Positions 55,473 to 64,000 of a DNA stretch of 64,000 nucleotides are shown in pieces (the first letter of the stretch is position 1; every line of letters starts with the position of its first letter). Both the position numbers and the translations under genes were made by a program. The stretch comes from Lolium rigidum (Eukaryota > Streptophyta > Magnoliopsida > Poales > Poaceae). Where the stretch lies: contig NC_061514.1 of NCBI RefSeq assembly GCF_022539505.1, positions 33,757,769-33,821,768 on the forward strand. The letters are read 5' to 3'. The notes beneath the pieces are model-generated. The model searched no databases. It worked only from the letters and a program-made list of their open reading frames with translations, and had not been told where the DNA came from.

Positions 55473-57212
55473 GAGAGAGGATTTGCAACCTTTGGTAGAT
55501 AGCCTGCTTAATAGAATGGCACGGTGGAGAGGGAATCTTTTGTCTACTAAGCCAAAGAGAATCCTCATCCAAACTGTCCTGTCTAGTATTCCTATTTATA
55601 TGTTGTCATTTTTTAGATTCCCTAAGTGGGCTTTAGATCTAATTAACACTCAAATTGCTAACTGCATGTGGAATGATGTAGATGGCAATAGGAAGATACA
55701 CCTTGCCAATTGGCCTTCTATATGTATGAAAATAGAGTTTGGAGGTCTTGGTATACCAAATCTCCAGGATCTAAATATTTGTCTAGTTGGTTCCTGGATT
55801 AAGAGATATATTCAAGGTGAGGGGAGCTTGTGGAAGAAAATAGTGGATGCTAAATACAACACTAGAAACCCTAATATTTTTTGCTGCTGGACATAAACCC
55901 TTTTGTTTTTTTGGAAGGATTTGATGTGGGCATCTAGGGCTGTTAAATTTGGATACAAATGGAAGATAGGTAATGGTGGATCTGTTAGATTTTGGGAGGA
56001 TACATGGTGCGGGAATGCACCTCTATCTACTCAATATTGGGATATATATTTTGTAGTTAATCAACAAATGAAAACTGTTGCTGATCTCGGGATGGGCAAC
56101 GGTTGAGATGTGATTTTAGGAGGAATTTTATACCACATATGATGGATATGTGGTTTGAGATAGTAGAGATTGCCAAAACTATTATTTTCTGTGATGAGGA
56201 AGATCAGCTTATCTGGAAGTATGAATCCAGGGGTGTGTATTCTTCCAAATCCTTGTATGCTGTTATTAATTTTAGAGGTGTGCAAACTGTGTTCCTACCA
56301 GCAGTTTGAGACTTGAAAATCCCTCCTAGAGTTCAAATCTTTCTCTGGCTATTGTCACAAAATAAAATTATGACTAGAGATAACCTTAGACATAGAGGTA
56401 TACAGAAGTCTCTTGTGTGTGAATTATGTAGTGAGTTGGAGTCTCTTAAACACATGTTCTTTGATTGCTTAGTCTCTAAAATGCTTTGGTCTGATGTGTA
56501 AGAGATTTTTGGAGTAGAAATTAATGATTATCTTTCTCTTGCCGCCAAATGGCTATGCAATAAGAGATTTGAGCAATTTAATGTAGTCTCATATGCTGTA
56601 GTTTGGGGCATATGGAATAATAGGAATCACCTGGTGTTTAACAGAAAAACGTGGTTGTCCATGAAACAGGTGTCGGGACTAATCCTATCTTATCTAAGGA
56701 TTTGGCAAATACCTTTCAAAAACCTGAAGTGGGACCGGGTGGAAAGCTTCAAAACCGCCCTGGTGAGAAAGCTGAGGAGCCTGCTTTCGCCGATGCCGGA
56801 CTAAGGTGCACATCCTTCGACTGGATATCAACCTAGAAGGCTTCTACGACGTCTCCATACGCTAGACGTGCCTTGGAAGCCTACTCGTTGAAGCACCCGG
56901 AGGAATCGAGATAGTATCCATGTGGTGATCTCGTTGAGGTTTGGCTTCCAGGAGCAAGAAGTGCCGACCTATTTTGAGTTTGTGATCTGGGTGTTTTTCC
57001 TTGCTTAGCATGGAGAGTAGTTCATGTTTAGGTGGTTCCTTTGCTTTACGATCGTAAGCTATTAAGTTTCTGCACTTTTAGCTTTTGCTGCTTAAGACCC
57101 CCAGGTAGTGGTGGGCTGGATCAGTTTAAAACTCGTCATTAAAACGCTGTTATGTTTCATTTCCAATGAAAATGGAGCTGGGGAGCTAGCGCTCCCTGTT
57201 ATTCTAAAAAAA
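55473..57212 (+). mobile_element. 5'-truncated LINE (first copy)
   Basis: Coding starts inside the RT thumb (EDLQPLVDSLLNRMARWRG; IPIYMLSFFRFPKWALDLI), continues through VKFGYKWKIGNGGSVRFWEDTWCG and a zf-RVT segment (CELCSELESLKHMFFDC near 56420) and ends near 56800. The 3' UTR ends GGGGAGCTAGCGCTCC..ATTCTAAAAAAA at 57212, a typical grass LINE tail. Frameshifts near 55895 and 56095 differ between the two copies, so some are probably sequencing errors. Confidence 0.82.
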
Positions 57213-57553
57213 GGCAAACAGAGGATAGGAAAACATGGCTTAATCAACTTTGGGAAAAATTTAGGCCACGGCGACACTTTTCATCCCCGAGTTGATTTTT
57301 TCGGTCCCGTTGCAACACACTGGCATTTGTGCTAGTCGATGCTAAAACAAAAACTCCCCGATCTCCACGATTCGTTCCAAATCCGTCATGCACATGTCGA
57401 CCTCCCTCAGATCCGGTGGAGGAGCTAGGTGCGGAAGAGTTCCAGGTCTGCTCCTCCCATAGCAGTCGCGGCTTCTTCTCTCCCGTTGGTTTGTGTTTGT
57501 ACGCGTGTCATTTTGTGGTTGTGTTCGTTGCCCCGCCGACGAGAGTAGGCTTG
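57213..57553. other. No gene recognised
   Basis: Mixed sequence between LINE and LTR. An 85-codon frame (57329-57586) has no recognisable domain. Confidence 0.4.
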
Positions 57554-57701
57554 TGTGATGACCCAGCGTACCACTGCATGGTGTAGTACACAAGTCGTTG
57601 ACATAACACAAGTGAAACACCGTTCCACTCATATTACATCTCTCAGAGTGGTACAACAGAAACATATGCGAGTCCAAGGTATGTCTATAGAAGTACACAC
57701 G
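57554..57701 (+). repeat. LTR start of gypsy element J (first copy, cut by gap)
   Basis: Begins TGTGATGACCCAGCG. The full-length version in this window starts at 62997. The exact first base is uncertain because of the TGTGTG run. Confidence 0.55.
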
Positions 57702-57801
57702 NNNNNNNNNNNNNNNNNNNNNNNNNNNNNNNNNNNNNNNNNNNNNNNNNNNNNNNNNNNNNNNNNNNNNNNNNNNNNNNNNNNNNNNNNNNNNNNNNNN
57801 N
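57702..57801. other. Assembly gap (100 N), probably a false gap
   Basis: Flanked on both sides by the ends of the duplicated block. If the block is one locus, no sequence is missing here. Confidence 0.9.
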
Positions 57802-58090
57802 TTAGAAGGGGTTTTTCACGTTAAATCTTGTGTCTCCGCTGCGTTTACCTTTATCGTTCTTCGTTATTTGCTTGTCGCTTTTATAACACAGCTTGCCCTG
57901 CGCCCCATCCCAAACGCCGCGCTGCCAGTCACTCCAACACTATCACTCGATGCGAGGACGCCCTCCCCTCACTAGAGCGCCACCCTAAACCACGAGTGGC
58001 CTTGCATCCCCAACGCCGCCGCCCGAGGACGCTGGCCTGCTCCTTATGCATCCCTGACATCTGCTTCACATCCCCAAGGCCGCGCCGCCC

Positions 58091-58365
58091 TGTCACGCCT
58101 TAGGCCTTTGGCTAAGCCGGACATGGACTTGGTAGCGTGTGAGTGTGTGGCCCTGGTGTATGCACCCAGAGGGACCCGTTGTTAGTCTGTTACCGCTGTG
58201 TTAAAGCGAGGTGTGAGCCACAGAGAGAGACATCGTGTATGAACAGATTTCTAATTCGCATCTCAACTGCTCTTCTCATCCCTAAGCTCTAGTTCTTCTA
58301 AATTCCATCCCAACTTATGTCTAAATCTCACCCCCTTTTCCGTAAGATCCCTACTAGGTCTTACA
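58091..58365 (+). repeat. LTR of gypsy element I (second copy)
   Basis: 275 bp; counterpart of 52648-52924 with two small deletions. Confidence 0.65.
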
Positions 58366-58557
58366 ATTGGTATCCGAGCCTCAGATCCCGCTTGCCGCAC
58401 TCAAAATTCTCTTGCCAAACCCGTAACATCCACCGCGGAAGGTGCTGTTGACCTCGATCGATCGGCGCAAAATCCTCAGCGGGGTTGGGATTGGTCGGAG
58501 CGCAGTGCGACGGCGCCATCGAAGCCCTCCACGCATACGCGCTTTGTCCTTGAAGCC

Positions 58558-59689
58558 ATGGGTGAGAGTACAGAGCAAATCCATAAGTCGTTGAGCGAGT
58601 TGATGGCACGGCTGGACGCCATGAACACTCGGATGGGAGATCTGGGTAAGCAGCTGGAAATCATGCAAGAGAGCGTGGATGACGTGAGGAAGAAACAGGC
58701 GGAGGTCGCGCCGACGCAGCCCGACCTGGGCGGGCCGAAGGATCCAGGACCATCGGCGAATGCGGCGAGACTAGGTATGCCGCGTCTCACAAACAACGGT
58801 CAACCGATTCTCACTTACCCAGCATCGGGGGAGAAAGAGTCCTCTCAGATTTTTGTCACAGCGCCCAATCCTCCGTCCCAAAGTCAGGAACACTATGTCA
58901 AAATGCCGAAGCACGATTTCCCAAATTTGGGGCACCAATCCCCGCCTATGGTTGGATCTCTGTGACACATACTTCCAGATATACCAGGTTCCTCAATATC
59001 AATGGGTTTGCACAGCAGTACTGTATCTGGGAGGTCATGCCGCAAAATGGTGGCATGCGTTCAGACGTCGTTGTGCCACTGTCGATTGGGGAGCATTTGC
59101 AATAGCAGTTACAATGGAGTTTGGCATCGAGGAGTTTGATACTCAGATGGCGAAGATGTTGCAGCTGCGCCAAACCGGCACTGTCATGGAATACAGACTG
59201 CAATTTGAGGCTTGCATGTATCATCTGCTTTCTCTGGATGAGACACTAAACATCAAATTTTTTGTGGCGCAGTTTGTTCTTGGACTGAAAGATGAATTGA
59301 GAACCGCGGTTCGTTTGCAAGCTCCAACAAGTGTCACTCGGACGGTGGATCTAGCTCGCATTTAGGAAAAAGAGCTCGAAAACCATCGGTCGCGTGGCCG
59401 TCCCATGGCAGGCCACAGGATGCCAGCAATTGCACCAGCTGCACCGGCCATACAGCAAGGACTGCAGCGTCAGGAATGGCCAAAGCGTGCCGGCAACGAC
59501 GGCTACAACAGGGAGTGTCAGCTTCGCGATTGCCCTCGTGCCAATAATTTGTGTTTCAGTTGCGGCGACAAATTTGGCAGGGACCATCAGTGTAAGAAGC
59601 CTCGGCAACTGCTGACAATACAAAAAGGAGAACATGGAGAGATCTTTACAGAGGATACGGTTCAGGCACTGAAATTGCAGAGGATATAA
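58558..59689 (+). pseudogene. Gypsy element I gag remnant (second copy)
   Basis: Same frameshift near 58950 and same TAG at 59363 as the first copy, and the same zinc knuckle. Base-for-base agreement over the coding part is near complete. Confidence 0.8.
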
Positions 59690-59731
59690 CTTTCCAGGAA
59701 TAGGACTTGGATCCATTATTCGGCTTCGAAT

Positions 59732-60620
59732 ATATTCTGGGCTCTTCTGTGTGTCTTGTTTCAACCTGAATAAATTGGCCTTGGGGCCCAGTAATTTCCT
59801 CTCGCGTGTCTTGTTTCGACCTGAATAAATTGGCCTTGGGCCTTTAGTCAGCCCAATCTAGCCGAAAGACACCTCGACACGTCACTAACAGGTGGGAACC
59901 TAGTGAATCTAGCAGGTCCCACGTCTACATGTGGGCCCGACGAGAATGCCACATGGGACCCATGTTGGCCTAGCAGGCCCACCAAGCTCTGACATGCGGG
60001 CCCACCAAGCTCTGACATACGGGGCAACGCGTCCAGAATTGACAAAGCTCCATGTGGGCCCGATGGGAATGGCACCTGGGACCCACGTAGGCCCGACATA
60101 TTATGTAGATCCAGCAAGCTCTGACATGCGGGCCCACCAAGCTCTAACATGTTGGGCCCACCAATTTCTGACATGCGGGCCCACCAAAGCTCTGACATGT
60201 GGTGCCACATCACATCTCCATGTGGGCCTAACGGGAATGGCACCTAGGACCCACGTAGGCCCGATATATTATGTAGGCCCACCAGGCTGTGACCTGCAGG
60301 GCTAGGTATCCAGAATTGAAGACAGGCAGACACTTGTGATCGCACGTGCCCAAATTTTTTGGCATGGCAACTGATATGTGGAACCCATGTTGGTGGTACT
60401 GATAGTTCTGGTCCACTTCGCATGCTGGGAGGCTGTCAGAACGGGCGGCCCCACGCAGGAGGGTCATGTCGGTACCTGACATGTGGGCTCGAGTGCTGCA
60501 GGTCAGGTACATGTGTGCAGACAGTGGTTGTCCCCCTTACAAATATGGGTTCTAGTGCTGTAGAACTTGGACTGTTGTGCGGGCAGACAAAAAAGTACGT
60601 GAACAGAAGCATGCAGAGTG
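59732..60620. repeat. GGGCCC / CTGACATG repeat zone (second copy)
   Basis: Counterpart of 54290-55180; unit order is the same. The greatest differences between copies are at 60285-60370. Confidence 0.65.
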
Positions 60621-60621
60621 T

Positions 60622-60915
60622 GTCCACCGGCCCGAAGCCCGACTCGTTGTGACGACCGTCCACCGGCCCGAAGCCCAGCCTGTTGTGACGACCCCCCGCC
60701 GACTCTCGCAATTCGGGCCGCCCACCTTCCGCGATGCTCATTTCCGCACAATCATTGACGTTTAGAGCTCGCCCGTCACTATTTTTTGGGGTCGAGTGGC
60801 CCAAAACGCCACCTGTGACGCGAAAACGCGGTACCGTCACGCAAAAAGACATTCGCCGACGGATTTCTCAAACATCAGCCCCGTACCGTCATTGAAGCCC
60901 CAATTATTTGTAGTG
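60622..60915 (-). mobile_element. CACTA-like terminus (second copy)
   Basis: TTTGTAGTG ends at 60915; same CCGTCA subterminal motifs as the first copy. Confidence 0.55.
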
Positions 60916-62654
60916 GAGAGAGGATTTGCAACCTTTGGTAGATAGCCTCGCTTAATAGAATGGCACGGTGGAGAGGGAATCTTTTGTCTACTAAGCCAAA
61001 GAGAATCCTCATCCAAACTGTCCTGTCTAGTATTCCTATTTATATGTTGTCATTTTTTAGATTCCCTAAGTGGGCTTTAGATCTAATTAACACTCAAATT
61101 GCTAACCGCATGTGGAATGATGTAGATGGCAATAGGAAGATACACCTTGCCAATTGGCCTTCTATATGTATGAAAATAGAGTTTGGAGGTCTTGGTATAC
61201 CAAATCTCCAGGATCTAAATATTTGTCTAGTTGGTTCCTGGATTAAGAGATATATTCAAGGTGAGGGGAGCTTGTGGAAGAAAATAGTGGATGCTAAATA
61301 CAACACTAGAAACCCTAATATTTTTTGCTGCCTGGACATAAACCCTTTTGTTTTTTTGGAAGGATTTGATGTGGGCATCTAGGGCTGTTAAATTTGGATA
61401 CAAATGGAAGATAGGTAATGGTGGATCTGTTAGATTTTGGGAGGATACATGGTGCGGGAATGCACCTCTATCTACTCAATATTGGGATATATATTTTGTA
61501 GTTAATCAACAAATGAAAACTGTTGCTGATCTCTGGGATGGGCAACAGTTGAGATGTGATTTTAGGAGGAATTTTATACCACATATGATGGATATGTGGT
61601 TTGAGATAGTAGAGATTGCCAAAACTATTATTTTCTGTGATGAGGAAGATCAGCTTATCTGGAAGTATGAATCCAGGGGTGTGTATTCTTCCAAATCCTT
61701 GTATGCTGTTATTAATTTTAGAGGTGTGCAACCGTGTTCCTACCAGCAGTTTGAGACTTGAAAATCCCTCCTAGAGTTCAAATCTTTCTCTCGGCTATTG
61801 TCACAAAAGAAAATTATGACTAGAGATAACCTTAGACATAGAGGTATACGAAGTCTCTTGTGTGTGAATTATGTAGTGAGTTGGAGTCTCTTAAACACAT
61901 GTTCTTTGATTGCTTAGTCTCTAAAATGCTTTGGTCCGATGTGTAAGAGATTTTTGGAGTAGAAATTAATGATTATCTTTCTCTTGCCGCCAAATGGCTA
62001 TGCAATAAGAGATTTGAGCAATTTAATGTAGTCTCATATGCTGTAGTTTGGGGCATATGGAATAATAGGAATCACCTGGTGTTTAACAGAAAAACGTGGT
62101 TGTCCATGAAACAGGTGTCGGGGCTAATTCTATCATATCTAAGGACTTGGAAAATGCCTTTCAAAACCCGAAGTGGGACCGGGTGGAAAGCTTCAAAACC
62201 GCCCTGGTGAGAAAGCTGAGGAGCCTGCTTTCGCCGATGCCGGACTAAGGTGCACATCCTTCGACTGGATATCAACCTAGAAGGCTTCTACGACGTCTCC
62301 ATACGCTAGACGTGCCTTGGAAGCCTACCTGCTGAAGCACCCGGAGGAATCAGATAGTATCCATGTGGTGATCTGTTGAGGTTTGGCTTCCAGGAGCAAG
62401 AAGTGCTGACCTATTTTGAGTTTGTGATCTGGGTGTTTTTCCTTGCTTAGCATGGAGAGTAGTTCATGTTTAGGTGGTTCCTTTGCTTTACGACTGTAAG
62501 CTATTAAGTTTCTGCACTTTTAGCTTTTGCTGCTTAAGACCCCCAGGTAGTGGTGGGCTGGATCAGTTTAAAACTCGTCATTAAAACGCTGTTATGTTTC
62601 ATTTCCAATGAAAATGGAGCTGGGGAGCTAGCGCTCCTCGTTATTCTAAAAAAA
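60916..62654 (+). mobile_element. 5'-truncated LINE (second copy)
   Basis: Same content as 55473-57212. The join at ~61555 is in frame here (VADLWDGQQLRCDF), while the first copy has a frameshift there. The zf-RVT part and A-tail (62648-62654) are present. Confidence 0.82.
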
Positions 62655-62996
62655 GGCAAACAAGAGGATAGGAAAACATGGCTTAATCAACTTTGGGAAA
62701 AATTTAGGCCACGGCGACACTTTTCATCCCCGAGTTGATTTTTTCGGTCCCGTTGCAACACACTGGCATTTGTGCTAGTCGATGCTAAAACAAAAACTCC
62801 CCGATCTCCACGATTCGTTCCAAATCCGTCATGCACATGTCGACCTCCCTCAGATCCGGTGGAGGAGCTAGGTGCGGAAGAGTTCCAGGTCTGCTCCTCC
62901 CATAGCAGTCGCGGCTTCTTCTCTCCCGTTGGTTTGTGTTTGTACGCGTGTCATTTTGTGGTTGTGTTCGTTGCCCCGCCGACGAGAGTAGGCTTG
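62655..62996. other. No gene recognised (second copy of 57213-57553)
   Basis: Same unassigned sequence as in the first copy. Confidence 0.4.
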
Positions 62997-64000
62997 TGTG
63001 ATGACCCAGCGTACCACTGCATGGTGTAGTACACAAGTCGTTGACATAACACAAGTGAAACACCGTTCCACTCATATTACATCTCTCGCAGTGGTACAAC
63101 GAAACATATGCGAGTCCAAGGTATGTCTATAGAAGTACACACGAACCGTTTACATAAGATCCACACAGCCTCCTACTTTATAGTGAGGTAAAACTTCAAA
63201 TAAAGCTCCGTAAGAACGACTCGTAGTCTATCTTATTGCTAACTCAAGTTTAAGAGCTACTTGGCTTGCTATAGAATTCTAGCTACTTAGGTGCTAGGAT
63301 TAGGGAAAGGTTCCCTTCTATTACTAGTCTAGGTTTCCATTATAGCTGATGCAGAAGTTGACTCAAATGACTTCTTTGATTGGATTCTTCATCTTGTTGC
63401 AGTTGACTTCTTTGTCTTCGAGTTCCACGGTAGTTTCTCCTTCGGTGCCTTGATCTAAGAAGGGGGTTCAAACGAGATAGAATGAGTACGAGCGTACTCA
63501 GCAAGTTCATATTAGGAAATATGTGTATCATGCACTAGCTACAGCCATAGACCATAAAGTCATAGGCCAATGCAAGTTTTTGTAATCATTTCTTCAAAAG
63601 GTTTATTTTATTCTGAAAACTATGCCCGTCGCCTTCACAGGGTTGACCAGAACTTCGTGGAGTTCCTTTCCTGCCGCGTTCGCAGTTCCCTTCCCGGAAC
63701 AGGGAGTGACAGTCACAATTCAGTATCCTCTGCAGAGGTGCGTTACTTTTCCCATAAGAGAACTTATCCTTGTTGCCAACCGAGTAGCATGCTCGTCCAC
63801 ACTTCCTTTGGTGTGAGGCCAGGTGTAAGATCCAAGCCCACACCGCCTTCTCCGCGACTGCAAACCCACCCTTTTGTCCACCCGCACACCCCCAGTAGAC
63901 TTCCCCCGATAATATGGCTTTACTCACGGTGTACTTTGGACAATCCTTCATAGATCGTAGAGCCATCATCACTAATGGATGGGGATTTAAAAGGCTATCC
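62997..64000 (+). repeat. LTR of gypsy element J, runs off the window
   Basis: Begins TGTGATGACCC at about 62997. The later part (GTTGACCAGAACTTCGTGGAG near 63642, CTTCCCGGAACAGGGAGTGAC near 63690) matches the internal LTR sequence of a very abundant Pooideae gypsy family, as I recall it. No coding expected. The 3' end is outside the window. Confidence 0.55.

Larger units (their letters stand above)
52360..57701. repeat. First copy of a 5,342-bp duplicated block, ends at the gap
   Basis: Near-identical to 57802-63143 (offset about 5442). The right edge of this copy is the left edge of the N run, and the left edge of the second copy is the right edge of the N run. This pattern is expected if two contig ends overlap but were not merged. 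Confidence 0.92.
57802..63143. repeat. Second copy of the 5,342-bp duplicated block
   Basis: Holds the end of the copia D 3' LTR (57802-57888), the element I LTR (58091-58365), gag (58558-59689), the repeat zone (to ~60620), the CACTA-like end (to 60915), the LINE (60916-62654) and the LTR start. Differences from copy 1 are mostly CAG/CTG against CG or CCG. Confidence 0.92.

Overview
This is nuclear DNA from a grass, most likely a Pooideae species (Lolium/Festuca, oat or wheat relatives). The evidence is two plant host genes, a nine-exon plastid terminal oxidase gene and an intronless EXO70 exocyst gene, set in dense nested Ty3/gypsy, Ty1/copia, LINE, Mutator and CACTA-like repeats. The species cannot be fixed from the sequence alone. 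Two runs of 100 N (26261-26360 and 57702-57801) are scaffold gaps of unknown true size.

Layout. 1-4338: a plus-strand LINE with decayed ORF1 and ORF2. 4339-5659: unknown sequence, LINE fragments, and what appears to be the original promoter of the EXO70 gene. 5669-29520: a Mutator-like element (MULE) with matching terminal inverted repeats and a 9-bp target duplication. It has been expanded by nested retrotransposons: gypsy element E (5852-7872), holding gypsy element A (7873-18069, plus strand), which holds a 2.65-kb solo LTR (10176-12828) and gypsy element B (18070-26260, minus strand). The MULE's own decayed transposase is at 26660-28080. 29671-31152: EXO70-like gene. 32169-34808: plastid terminal oxidase gene on the minus strand, convergent with EXO70. 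35427-52446: a copia element (D) with both LTRs, interrupted by gypsy element C (37364-49657, minus strand). 52447-64000: a gypsy gag remnant, a GGGCCC-rich repeat zone, a CACTA-like terminus, a truncated LINE and a gypsy LTR. The stretch 52360-57701 appears again at 57802-63143 across the second gap, which looks like an unmerged contig overlap.

The most interesting system lies in elements A, B and C, one Tat-type gypsy family. Besides gag-pol, each carries a second gene on the opposite strand between pol and the 3' LTR. I could build it as eight exons with GT-AG introns. In C all eight exons join into one open frame of 1052 codons. Between B and C, exons 1-5 and exon 6 up to its proposed donor differ in length by 0, 3 or 9 bases, while the introns vary freely. 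This gene has its own G-box and TATA box with fixed spacing. The same family also shares an in-frame TAG between protease and reverse transcriptase and a palindrome around the LTR TATA box.

The second main result concerns the host. The MULE inserted between the TATA box and the 5' leader of the EXO70 gene, so the original core promoter now lies about 24 kb upstream.
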